Shown: in pieces, positions 1-5,618 of the stretch | How the letters are laid out: the number at the start of each line of letters is the position of its first letter | Numbering within the stretch: the stretch's first letter is position 1 | Source of the DNA: CAZGQY01 sp964528035 | GTDB taxonomy: Bacteria; Pseudomonadota; Gammaproteobacteria; Methylococcales; UBA1147 | Assembly (NCBI GenBank): GCA_964528035.1 | Contig: CAZGQY010000210.1 | Span: 1-6,806, forward strand | DNA length: 6,806 bases | Direction: 5' to 3' | Notes under the pieces: generated by a model | Seen by the model: only the letters and a program-made list of their open reading frames with translations | Database searches by the model: none | What the model was told of the DNA's origin: nothing | Program-made: the position numbers and the translations under genes

Positions 1-187
1 GTCGGTTATGCTGAACCAATACGGGTAGCGGGGAGCGGGACAAGTCCACGGCACCGGGGCTATGATCTAATACTTCGATAAAGCCGGGGCGTGGAACGGG
101 GGTTTCTGATGAAATCGACACAGATACGGTTCGGGCTTCTTCGTCCGCCCGCGTAGCGTCGATTGTGGCTGTTAAGTGTTTATTCAT
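1..187 (-). CDS. HK97-type phage prohead protease, N-terminal part (runs off the left edge)
   Basis: The first 62 codons of a minus-strand gene are visible, starting at ATG 187-185. The start is backed by a good ribosome-binding site (AAGGAA, 6 nt upstream). The protein has the layout of HK97-family prohead proteases (peptidase U35-like): a first beta strand ARTVSVSISSETPVPRPG (residues 18-35), then IEVLDHSPGAVDLS (37-50), then PVLVQHNR (55-62). His60 sits where the family has its catalytic histidine; the serine would lie further on, outside the window. In the family this serine protease trims scaffold and capsid protein inside the immature head. Some relatives are fused to the major capsid protein, which cannot be judged here. 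It appears to be the first structural gene of its operon. Its ATG overlaps the stop of a 59-aa leader ORF (ATGA). Family assignment is from remembered family sequences, without a search. Confidence 0.8.
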   Translation of the reverse strand, partial: MNKHLTATIDATRADEEARTVSVSISSETPVPRPGFIEVLDHSPGAVDLSRSPLPVLVQHNR

Positions 188-363
188 AAAATATTCCTTT
201 TCCGGAAACGCGAAAAGCGGCGTCCTGGCAAACAAAATTGAGCAATAGAATGGTTATCTACTATTACTGTATTGAGTATGCAGGACGCCGCCTTTTGCGG
301 GTCTTCGACTTGTCCGGCCACCGGCCTGTGGTGGTTGGGTAAATATTTGCAAGAGCGAGTCAT
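184..363 (-). CDS. Candidate 59-aa leader ORF, Ash/Icd-like
   Basis: A minus-strand ORF of 59 codons runs from ATG 363-361 to TGA 186-184. The stop overlaps the start of the prohead protease gene as ATGA, the usual form of translational coupling. No clear ribosome-binding site precedes the ATG. The middle of the protein, NHHRPVAGQVEDPQ (residues 10-23) followed by NHSIAQF (37-43), resembles from memory the N-x-H-R-x-V...P-Q...N-S-x-Q-F pattern of phage Ash / Icd-like proteins. These are common in P4-like and P1-like elements, where the region also carries antisense immunity RNAs. The C-terminus is strongly basic (RRFSRFRKR). Both arms of an 11-bp inverted repeat lie inside the ORF. So the conserved feature may be the RNA rather than the peptide. 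It may be real, a leader peptide, or a translated structured RNA. Confidence 0.4.
   Translation of the reverse strand: MTRSCKYLPNHHRPVAGQVEDPQKAASCILNTVIVDNHSIAQFCLPGRRFSRFRKRNIL
213..296. repeat. 11-bp perfect inverted repeat flanked by A4/T4 in the protease leader
   Basis: GCGGCGTCCTG (217-227) is perfectly inverted at 281-291 (CAGGACGCCGC). On + it is preceded by AAAA (213-216) and followed by C and TTTT (293-296). The 53-nt AT-rich loop contains a shorter repeat pair, AATAG 244-248 and CTATT 261-265. On the minus-strand transcript the stem ends in TTTT 26 nt before the protease ATG. It could therefore act as a conditional terminator, a leader switch or an antisense-RNA target. The loop is large for a simple terminator. 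Confidence 0.7.
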
Positions 364-380
364 TGCGGGACAAATCAGAA

Positions 381-422
381 TACTGTACTAATATACATTT
401 TATATAAATATACAGTAACTGT
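381..422. promoter_or_regulatory. LexA-like / repressor operator over the capsid-operon promoter
   Basis: TACTGTA (381-387) and its inverse TACAGTA (411-417) flank the -10 region, and ACAGTAACTGT (412-422) is itself a palindrome touching the -35. Read separately, 381-400 matches the gammaproteobacterial SOS box TACTGTATATATATACAGTA at 15 of 20 bases, and 398-417 on the minus strand at 16 of 20. Each keeps the CTGT half but has a weak second half. The position, across -35 and -10, is right for repression. Whether the binder is LexA or an element-encoded repressor cannot be told. Confidence 0.4.
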
Positions 423-425
423 CAA
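397..425 (-). promoter_or_regulatory. Sigma70-type promoter for the leader/prohead protease operon
   Basis: Minus-strand -35 TTGACA (425-420, a perfect match) and -10 TAAAAT (402-397, 5 of 6) are separated by 17 bp. Transcription should start near 390, giving a leader of about 200 nt before the protease ATG. The -35 overlaps the TGA stop of the 94-aa gene, so the capsid operon appears to have its own promoter rather than relying on read-through from the replication genes. Confidence 0.6.
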
Positions 426-706
426 GCGTCAAATTTCATCGGTGTTTTTTCGATCCCCTCGACGCCGTTGGTGACAGCAGTTATAAATTCATCCTCGGTA
501 ATCGGCGAGTATGTCCGCCACGTCCCGACGATGCGACCGCCCTGGATGAATAGTGCGCTACCGGCCAGGTGGTGAGGGCAGTAGACAATTTTAAATTGTC
601 CGCAATTTTCATCACCTACAGTCGCCGCATTTTCATGGCTTAGGATACATTCTTTGCAGGGTCCCATCGGCGCAGGCAGTGGAAATTCTTGTGTTTTCTG
701 GTTCAT
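422..706 (-). CDS. Small Cys/His-rich protein of unknown function (94 aa)
   Basis: I do not recognise this gene. The start ATG 706-704 is supported by an excellent ribosome-binding site, AGGAGA, 8 nt upstream. The N-terminal half carries a possible metal-binding set: C17-x2-C20, H24, C35, and C43-x-H45-H46. The two CxxC/CxHH-like clusters are about 23 residues apart, the spacing of a zinc-ribbon-like fold. The C-terminal half has a strand-rich stretch (ALFIQGGRIVGTWRTYSP, 51-68), then a helix (EDEFITAVTNGVEGIE). No signal peptide or membrane segment is seen. It lies between the iteron cluster and the capsid-operon promoter, 163 bp downstream of the helicase gene. A role in replication or regulation is possible but unproven. 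Confidence 0.75.
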   Translation of the reverse strand: MNQKTQEFPLPAPMGPCKECILSHENAATVGDENCGQFKIVYCPHHLAGSALFIQGGRIVGTWRTYSPITEDEFITAVTNGVEGIEKTPMKFDA

Positions 707-751
707 TTCGAAATTCTCCTATTTGTTGTCTTTAGAAACTTATGGGATTTA

Positions 752-870
752 AGCGTCATAACCGTCATATGTGTCATAAACCCCGTGGTTACTGGGTTTC
801 AGCCATGACGGATACAATCGCTATGTGTCATTAAGTGTCGTATGGGCTCTAAAATGACGGTTATGGCGGT
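752..870. repeat. Iteron cluster, candidate replication origin
   Basis: Three tandem 9-bp units with NGTCATAN cores start at 754, 763 and 772 (CGTCATAA, CGTCATAT, TGTCATAA). A 6-bp hairpin follows (AAACCC 778-783 / GGGTTT 794-799). An inverted ATGACGG lies at 805-811, two further direct copies at 826-833 (TGTCATTA) and 836-843 (TGTCGTAT), and two inverted copies in 9-bp phase at 854-869. The 15-mer at 754-768 is inverted at 854-868 with 14 of 15 matches. The cluster ends at the stop codon of the helicase-type gene. An origin placed just behind the replication gene is also seen in SaPI-type satellites (established for those; here inferred). Operator function is the alternative. Confidence 0.6.
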
Positions 871-2375
871 TAGCTTTCGATCTTTTCTATTACATACTCC
901 CTACCTTTTACGGTTCTTCTCTGTTCTATTTTTACCCCTAACGAACGAAAAATAGGCAGCAGCCGGGTTATTATGTTTCTTAAACCTTTTGGCGACTGTG
1001 GCCATGATTTTGATCGCGCCTGGTTATCGCCCACGACTTTAGTCAGTTGCGAAAGAAGCTCTGTTGGTGTGCCGACGAAACGACATTTATCTTTTAACAG
1101 TGTGAGAATTGCCGAGCCGACCGGCGACGCTTCCAGGGTCATCAAAACGGCTTCATCCTGGTTGCGATTGTGAGCGTGTATAAAATCCCCGACGGCATCG
1201 ATGTTGAATTCACATGCCGTGACCCATCGGGCCACATCGGCCATACGAGGCAACTCTGGCAACGGCACATCGTTAATGTTTTGCAATCCGGAGGCAATGC
1301 AACTGAGCAACCCGGTAAAAATACTTGGTTGGTCCCGCTCAAATTGTTTCCAGAAGTCGCTTTCTGTTCGCCGCGCACTGGAGCTAATAACCGGTAAACT
1401 GACGATCAGAGCTCTGTTCGAAAGGTCTTGCCGTGACGCGATATCGTCAATGCCGTTGACCATGACGGGCCGTTGAATCTCAATTAAGTTTTGTTCGTTA
1501 TCCGTGTACAGCGCCCGGTAATCGATGCCGCCGCCAGTGCTTAAGCGGCACAGACAATCCGATAACTCGCTGTTTAATCCGCTGAGATTGTCTAGCACGA
1601 CTACGTGATTATTGACCGCAGAGACCAGCAAGTCCTTGATTTCGCGTGGCGGACTTCTCAGCGGAACGGAAGACGGATCAACGAGCGATCGCAGCACGCG
1701 ACTGGTCGTTGATTTGCCGGTTCCCTGCTCGCCTTGGAGCACCAGCACGGGGTAGGGCTTGACACCTGCTAGCGCACAAAGGAGCCAGCCATATACCAGC
1801 GGGAAATCCTCATCCGACACGTTGATATACTTCGAAAGGCGACTTAAATCACCGTGGCGCGTCGGGTTGGGAAGCTGCTTCATGCCGCGTTTGCGGACGA
1901 ACTGCACAGGCGCGTGATCCGCGTAACGCCAGTCGGTTTTGTCGATATGCAGTATCGCCCGCTGGTCGCAACCCTGATCGATGAAAACGTCCGCGCCAGT
2001 GTGATAGGTGCGAATGCAAACTGTTTTTTTGACACCGCCAAATTTCGCTTGCGCCTCAAGGGTGTTAATTGCGTCAACCATCGCAGACGCACTGGCACCC
2101 TTTTCGGTCAGAGTATAAAATTCATGACTGAGATATTCGCGAAAATCTTTTGACCGTACCGCCAGCGTTGCTTTGATCGCGTTTTTGTTAATCTCCGCAA
2201 ACGCGTCATTGCTGTCATCGTGAAATAATTCAGCGGTGGACCCGATTTCTATCAGTATTTCCGACTGCGATTTTTTTTTGTCGTCAGGACCGCAAAGACG
2301 AATCGTATTGTCTGCGGCGTTTAAGTCCGCGTCGATCGATTCAGCCGCCGGCAGATATTTTTCTGTGGCTGTCAT
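870..2375 (-). CDS. AAA+/D5-like replication ATPase (helicase-type) of mobile elements
   Basis: This 501-aa protein is the probable replication protein of the element. It has a Walker A motif GEQGTGKS (215-222), a Walker B-like VVVLDN (258-263), a sensor-like PVMVNGI (303-309), and arginines in IASRQDLSNRALIVSLP (312-328) suited to an arginine finger. Residues 415-500 look like a winged-helix DNA-binding end. The N-terminal 160 residues show no zinc finger, TOPRIM or AEP primase motif, so this is a helicase-type ATPase without a visible primase. Related ATP-binding proteins are familiar from phage-like islands. The start ATG 2375-2373 has no ribosome-binding site and lies 35 bp inside the upstream gene, which suggests translational coupling. 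Iterons follow directly at its 3' end. The precise helicase activity is inferred. Confidence 0.8.
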   Translation of the reverse strand: MTATEKYLPAAESIDADLNAADNTIRLCGPDDKKKSQSEILIEIGSTAELFHDDSNDAFAEINKNAIKATLAVRSKDFREYLSHEFYTLTEKGASASAMVDAINTLEAQAKFGGVKKTVCIRTYHTGADVFIDQGCDQRAILHIDKTDWRYADHAPVQFVRKRGMKQLPNPTRHGDLSRLSKYINVSDEDFPLVYGWLLCALAGVKPYPVLVLQGEQGTGKSTTSRVLRSLVDPSSVPLRSPPREIKDLLVSAVNNHVVVLDNLSGLNSELSDCLCRLSTGGGIDYRALYTDNEQNLIEIQRPVMVNGIDDIASRQDLSNRALIVSLPVISSSARRTESDFWKQFERDQPSIFTGLLSCIASGLQNINDVPLPELPRMADVARWVTACEFNIDAVGDFIHAHNRNQDEAVLMTLEASPVGSAILTLLKDKCRFVGTPTELLSQLTKVVGDNQARSKSWPQSPKGLRNIITRLLPIFRSLGVKIEQRRTVKGREYVIEKIES

Positions 2376-2793
2376 TTTTTACACATATTTTTCGGTAGAC
2401 TCGAATCACTTCGCGCGACTGGGTAAATCGCTGACCTGGGGGTTTTGTGGCGTCGTGCCAACCCTGTTTACTGTATAAATCTTCAAATAACGGCAGGACT
2501 ATGACCCTTTCAGCCCCGCCGCGGCGCAATAAGTCCACCAGGTTTAAAACTAAATCCCGACTCGGCCCAACGCCCCATTCGAGGACCACTACGCAGCCGC
2601 GCACGGGCCACGAATACTCGCCTGGAGGTTTATCCGGATCGTAGACCAGAGCATGAAAGTCACTCTCCGATTTACGCCATTTTTTTGCGCGGGACCAGGC
2701 GTCCAGGCCAATGCAGAGACGCACAAGCGCCGGCGGGTTGTTGAAGCGTAATCGCGTGGCGAGCGCTTTGCCGAACGGTGGGAGATTCTTCAC
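2341..2793 (-). CDS. Conserved-looking protein of unknown function between alpA and the ATPase gene (150 aa)
   Basis: I cannot name this family. The likely start is GTG 2793-2791, which overlaps the stop of the AlpA-like gene as GTGA. Its 3' end overlaps the ATPase gene by 35 bp, so the three genes form one translationally coupled operon. The N-terminal part is basic (RLRFNNPPALVRLCIGLDAW, SRAKKWRKS). The core has two hydrophobic strands, VRGCVVVLEW (64-73) and AERVIVLPLF (94-103), separated by a helix (SRDLVLNLVDLLRRGG). This gives an alpha/beta, TOPRIM- or Rossmann-like impression, but the metal-binding residues needed to claim either are not evident. Its fixed place next to the replication ATPase suggests a helper in replication. 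That is inference only. Confidence 0.75.
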   Translation of the reverse strand: MKNLPPFGKALATRLRFNNPPALVRLCIGLDAWSRAKKWRKSESDFHALVYDPDKPPGEYSWPVRGCVVVLEWGVGPSRDLVLNLVDLLRRGGAERVIVLPLFEDLYSKQGWHDATKPPGQRFTQSREVIRVYRKICVKNDSHRKISAGG

Positions 2794-3035
2794 AACGAAG
2801 CGCCATCGGGCTTAATTCCGCGAGGTCGTTTGCTCGTCCACTCCATGACTGCGCGTTTCGACCACCCGACGCGGTTGGCGGCCAATTGGTAACGCTGCGG
2901 GAAATCTCCGGACTTTTCCCAACGGTCGATCGAACTGCTACTGCACCCCAGATAACCCACGACCCAGGCCCGGTTGACGATGCAGTCGTCATCTTTTTTG
3001 CAATTTTCAGATGCAACAGTCTCGACATTATTCAT
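2790..3035 (-). CDS. AlpA-like helix-turn-helix regulator / excisionase
   Basis: This 81-aa protein has the compact AlpA/MerR-like fold of phage and satellite regulators. The helix-turn-helix is NRAWVVGYLGCSSSSIDRWE (21-40). A wing follows, GDFPQRYQLAANRVGWSKRAVMEW (43-66), with the typical FP...R.GW...V..W spacing. The first 18 residues are an acidic, probably disordered tail. In P4-like elements AlpA proteins activate excision or early genes; here it probably binds its own promoter region and perhaps the attachment arms. The start ATG 3035-3033 follows a modest GGGGT ribosome-binding site 5 nt away. The gene opens the replication operon and its TGA overlaps the next start. No separate Xis is visible. 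Confidence 0.8.
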   Translation of the reverse strand: MNNVETVASENCKKDDDCIVNRAWVVGYLGCSSSSIDRWEKSGDFPQRYQLAANRVGWSKRAVMEWTSKRPRGIKPDGASL

Positions 3036-3040
3036 TATTT

Positions 3041-3098
3041 ACCCCATTAATTTCGCATGAATATCCATGCATGACATTTATAGTAGAGCCAATGGGGT
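3041..3098. promoter_or_regulatory. Paired operator-like repeats at the alpA promoter
   Basis: ACCCCATT (3041-3048) is perfectly inverted at 3091-3098. One copy sits by the alpA ribosome-binding site and the other in the promoter spacer. Between them, at the expected transcription start, lies the palindrome GCATG-6-CATGC (3055-3070). These are natural sites for autoregulation by AlpA or for a repressor. The binder is inferred. Confidence 0.4.
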
Positions 3099-3104
3099 TC
3101 TAAA
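3077..3104 (-). promoter_or_regulatory. Probable promoter of the alpA operon
   Basis: Minus-strand -35 TTTAGA (3104-3099, 4 of 6) and -10 TATAAA (3082-3077, 5 of 6) are spaced 16 bp apart, with transcription starting near 3070. It is the only reasonable promoter in the 145-bp gap before alpA, but the -35 is weak, so an activator may be needed. Confidence 0.4.
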
Positions 3105-3148
3105 AAAGGTGTAAAAACTTGAAAATCTTTTGCAAGATATTGCACCTT
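3102..3148 (-). terminator. Possible terminator after the integrase operon
   Basis: On the minus strand AAGGTG (3148-3143) pairs with CACCTT (3111-3106), followed by a T run. Inside it is a small hairpin, ATCTT-GCAA-AAGAT (3138-3125), followed by TTTT. The stems are AT-rich and alternative foldings exist, so termination may be weak. It lies 33 bp beyond the stop of the 197-aa gene and just upstream of the alpA promoter, a sensible place to separate the two operons. Confidence 0.35.
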
Positions 3149-3180
3149 GCACAGGATGAAAAAATCAGGGGGAGTTTTGA

Positions 3181-3774
3181 TCAGACAGGAGGGCTTTTTA
3201 ATTGACCAACGAGTTTGTGAATATCCTCAATATAGATACCGAGTTTTGCAAATATTACTCTAACAACTTGTTCAAACGGCCCATCTCTTGTTGCGGATAC
3301 CTGTAATTGAAGATATTTTTCGTAGCTACTCAAAATATGACTGAGCAAAAATAAACGTGCGGATTTAGGAGGCGCACCACCCTCGGATTTTGTTTCGCGG
3401 CGATTCTTTAGCTCATGACTGGCCACCAGGCGTACATCGATCAAATATTCTTCTAAATCCGCGTAGTAATCATCCCAATTTTTCTTATGAACCAGCATAA
3501 ACCGTTCACGGAAAGCAATGTCGTTAAACTCATCCAATGCGCTCAGTTGGTTTTCCAGCGCCCCAGCGTGTTTTTCTATTTTTTCAAGCTGGCGAGTACT
3601 CGCCCCGAGAGTGGGGCCAGTTGCATTAATCTTTTCGAAATATAATGCGGCCACCCGAGAAAGAGAATCTAAAAATTGAGTAACCTGCCGATCAGAGCGC
3701 CCAGAAATGTTTTTAATATCATTGAATATTTTTTTATCAAACTCAACCGGGCTAATCCATGAAAATCGTGGCAT
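3181..3774 (-). CDS. Helical protein of unknown function co-transcribed with the integrase (197 aa)
   Basis: I do not recognise a named family. I chose ATG 3774-3772, which begins 4 nt after the integrase stop, with GGTGAG just upstream. The frame also allows a TTG at 3798, inside the integrase gene, which seems less likely. The protein looks almost fully helical and highly charged. Residues 55-125 are probably coiled-coil-like (RQLEKIEKHAGALENQLSAL; WDDYYADLEEYLIDV). The C-terminal third has a G-G-A-P-P...L..ILSSYEKY...DGPFEQVVRVIFAKLGI pattern (132-180) that I have seen in unnamed proteins next to phage integrases. Tight spacing implies one transcript with int. A role in recombination control or in host/phage interaction is possible; neither is shown. 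Confidence 0.75.
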   Translation of the reverse strand: MPRFSWISPVEFDKKIFNDIKNISGRSDRQVTQFLDSLSRVAALYFEKINATGPTLGASTRQLEKIEKHAGALENQLSALDEFNDIAFRERFMLVHKKNWDDYYADLEEYLIDVRLVASHELKNRRETKSEGGAPPKSARLFLLSHILSSYEKYLQLQVSATRDGPFEQVVRVIFAKLGIYIEDIHKLVGQLKSPPV

Positions 3775-3778
3775 TTTC

Positions 3779-4990
3779 TCACCCGTGTATTTGCACAACG
3801 GGATTGGTTTCGTTCCCTGAAATCAAAGACTCAATTTTTGAAGCCCAGGAATCTAGCGCGTGCCGCTTCTCTTTTGCGTAATCATAATGATCGTAATGCC
3901 TACGAATACCCTGTTCCAAGTGGTTTTGAATCTTATCAATCGTAATCGGAGAAATACCCATTTCTACCATCCGACTAGTCACTGTTCTCCGAAGATCGTG
4001 TGGCGTCCAATTTTCAATTCCAAACGCATCCTGGTAACGATTTACAGCGCGTGTAATCGCTTTATCCGTAACCGGTTTTTCAGTTGTAAGTGGGGAGGGC
4101 ACAACATATATAGAATCACCCGCCAGATATTTCAACTCATCAAGCAAAGTCAGCGCGAGACCCGACAGAGGTACGTCATTCGCGCACCCATTTTTAGTTT
4201 TATGGCCTGGTTGTCGCCATAACTTTTCGCGAAGGTCGATGTCTGACCACTCCGCATGGCAAACTTCGCCACGCCGCTGACCAGTCACCAACAATAGCTT
4301 TACGACAAGATTGATGGCGCGATGCATCGGCGTATCATCAAGCTTTAACCAAACTGTTTTTATTTCTCCCCATGACAAATTCCGACTCCTGGGTTTTTCT
4401 TTTCCCCCTGGTTTTCTCAGATAAACACATGGGCTGGATTCTAATAAATCGCGCTCGACGGCAAATTTAAACATTTGTTTTAGAATTGAGGCTGTGCGGT
4501 TTGCCATCACAAGTGCATCGCGGTCTACTATCTTATCCAGCAATAAAACAACATCACGCCGGGTAATGTCTTTTGCTTTTCGATTTTTCCAGTAAGGCAA
4601 CACATTTTTATCCAGCGTTTGCTGAACAAAATCCGGGCGCTTCCGACCTGGAATGATATAGCGACTCATAAATTCGTTTGCCAGCTCCCCAACGGATTCA
4701 GCCTCATAGTCAGATTGTTTTATTTTCTGCTGAATCGCGCCGGGGTCTTTTCCTGCTTTGAGTGTTTGCAAAGCACCGGCGTGTAGGCGATTGGCGTCAG
4801 CCAAACTGACATCCGGAAACCGACCCAAAGTCATGCGCCTTAACCGGCTTGAAAATTTGTACACATACATGAAGCTTTTCGTGCCGGATGGAAATACCCG
4901 CATGGCTAAACCGTCGCCATTATCCTTAAAAATATCGTATCGTTTCGCCTTCGGTTTTAATGCTCTAAGGCCAGTTAAGGTAAACTTCAT
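3779..4990 (-). CDS. int: P4-type tyrosine integrase
   Basis: This 403-aa site-specific recombinase integrates and excises the element at tRNA-Pro. Residues 1-85 form the arm-binding domain of P4-like integrases (DUF4102 type: LRALKPKAKRYDIFKDNGDGLAMRV...LGRFPDVSLADAN). Residues 95-190 are the core-binding SAM-like domain. The catalytic domain shows R239 in TGQRRGE, a lysine at K264 or K266 (HKTKNG), H331-x2-R334 in TPHDLRRT, H357 (NHLEQ), and the nucleophile Y366 in RRHYDHYDY. All active-site residues and the full family length are present, so it should be functional. The start ATG 4990-4988 follows AAAGGTG. The gene points away from the attachment site, with its 5' end about 190 bp from it. 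Confidence 0.95.
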   Translation of the reverse strand: MKFTLTGLRALKPKAKRYDIFKDNGDGLAMRVFPSGTKSFMYVYKFSSRLRRMTLGRFPDVSLADANRLHAGALQTLKAGKDPGAIQQKIKQSDYEAESVGELANEFMSRYIIPGRKRPDFVQQTLDKNVLPYWKNRKAKDITRRDVVLLLDKIVDRDALVMANRTASILKQMFKFAVERDLLESSPCVYLRKPGGKEKPRSRNLSWGEIKTVWLKLDDTPMHRAINLVVKLLLVTGQRRGEVCHAEWSDIDLREKLWRQPGHKTKNGCANDVPLSGLALTLLDELKYLAGDSIYVVPSPLTTEKPVTDKAITRAVNRYQDAFGIENWTPHDLRRTVTSRMVEMGISPITIDKIQNHLEQGIRRHYDHYDYAKEKRHALDSWASKIESLISGNETNPVVQIHG

Positions 4991-5030
4991 GCGGCACCTT
5001 TATTTTTTTACAAGGGGTCGGGGTTTCTAT

Positions 5031-5166
5031 CTGGGGTATCCGCTGGGGTATACTCTGAGGGTGAGTACGCCTGAATACGTTAGAAGACCCGTGGAGCGAA
5101 TAATACACCTATATAACTGTATACTAAAGAAAAAATATTAATTGTTGCGAACGCCTGAATACACCT
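5031..5166. repeat. Direct repeats in the attachment arm upstream of int
   Basis: Three short direct-repeat pairs lie between the integrase start and the tRNA core: CTGGGGTAT at 5031-5039 and 5043-5051 (12-bp period, close to one helical turn), ACGCCTGAATAC at 5067-5078 and 5151-5162, and AATACACCT at 5102-5110 and 5158-5166. This is the place and size expected for arm-type integrase sites, and perhaps AlpA/Xis sites. The CTGGGGTAT pair also sits where it could control int transcription. No convincing int promoter was found; the best minus-strand candidate is TTCAGG-17-TATACC, with a poor -35. Confidence 0.5.
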
Positions 5167-5181
5167 GAAAGAGACGAAAAG

Positions 5182-5230
<49 letters not shown>

Positions 5231-5618
5231 ATGAAAATAAATGGCGTACTTTTCATTTTCGTATCCAGCCAGCTGGTCAGCGATTCGCAAACACGGCTAC
5301 AAATTTTGTCCCGGCACAGTCTGTACGTGTGCTGTTCCGTTACATCATTGCAGTCTCGGCTCAGGCTAGGTATTCTCGTAGTACAGTTAAAAACTCAATT
5401 CGCATAGGGTGGATTAATTATTTCAACACAAAACGCAGTCCCGGTCGTGACAAAATCTACAAATTCTACTATTATTTCCCGGATGGGCATTGTGGATATC
5501 AATGGTTTCCTGATTGTGTGTCTGCATGAACACTTCTGGAGAATAGCATCCTATGCTCTACATTCACATAACAATTATTTGGACATTTCGTCCATTTTTT
5601 TCAGAGGAGAATATAAAC
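5231..5618. other. Chromosomal gap between attachment site and fae; no convincing gene
   Basis: The open frames here look accidental: they start inside the tRNA remnant, lack ribosome-binding sites and show no family features. Right after CCA, AATGAAAA (5230-5237) is inverted as TTTTCATT (5250-5257). This may be what remains of the tRNA terminator, though it is AT-rich. The rest is moderately AT-rich and must hold the fae promoter, but I found no strong -35/-10 pair. Confidence 0.5.
5580..5610 (+). promoter_or_regulatory. fae leader: small hairpin with T7, then the ribosome-binding site
   Basis: TGGAC-ATTTC-GTCCA (5580-5594) forms a 5-bp stem followed at once by seven T (5595-5601), the form of an intrinsic terminator. 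The fae ribosome-binding site AGAGGAGA (5603-5610) comes next, 8 nt before ATG. A terminator-like element this close to the start suggests either the end of an upstream transcript or an attenuator. The short stem keeps confidence low. Confidence 0.4.

Noticed and set aside
752..870. CRISPR array
   Set aside because: Units are 8-9 bp, in both orientations and without spacers; they are iterons.
973..2153. Several plus-strand open frames across the helicase gene
   Set aside because: They are antisense shadows of a well-supported AAA+ ATPase with intact Walker motifs.
2672..3028. Alternative minus-strand frame of 118 codons across the alpA region
   Set aside because: It overlaps the AlpA-like gene in another frame and has no domain-like sequence; the AlpA frame has a clear HTH and a coupled stop/start.
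3775..3798. TTG start for the gene after int, adding 8 residues inside the integrase frame
   Set aside because: TTG is rare and has no ribosome-binding site; ATG 3774 lies 4 nt after the integrase stop with GGTGAG before it.
5553..5618. Longer start for fae, adding 22 residues
   Set aside because: The extension is unlike any Fae N-terminus and ATG 5619 has a strong Shine-Dalgarno; MAINKTLVGE is the usual family start.
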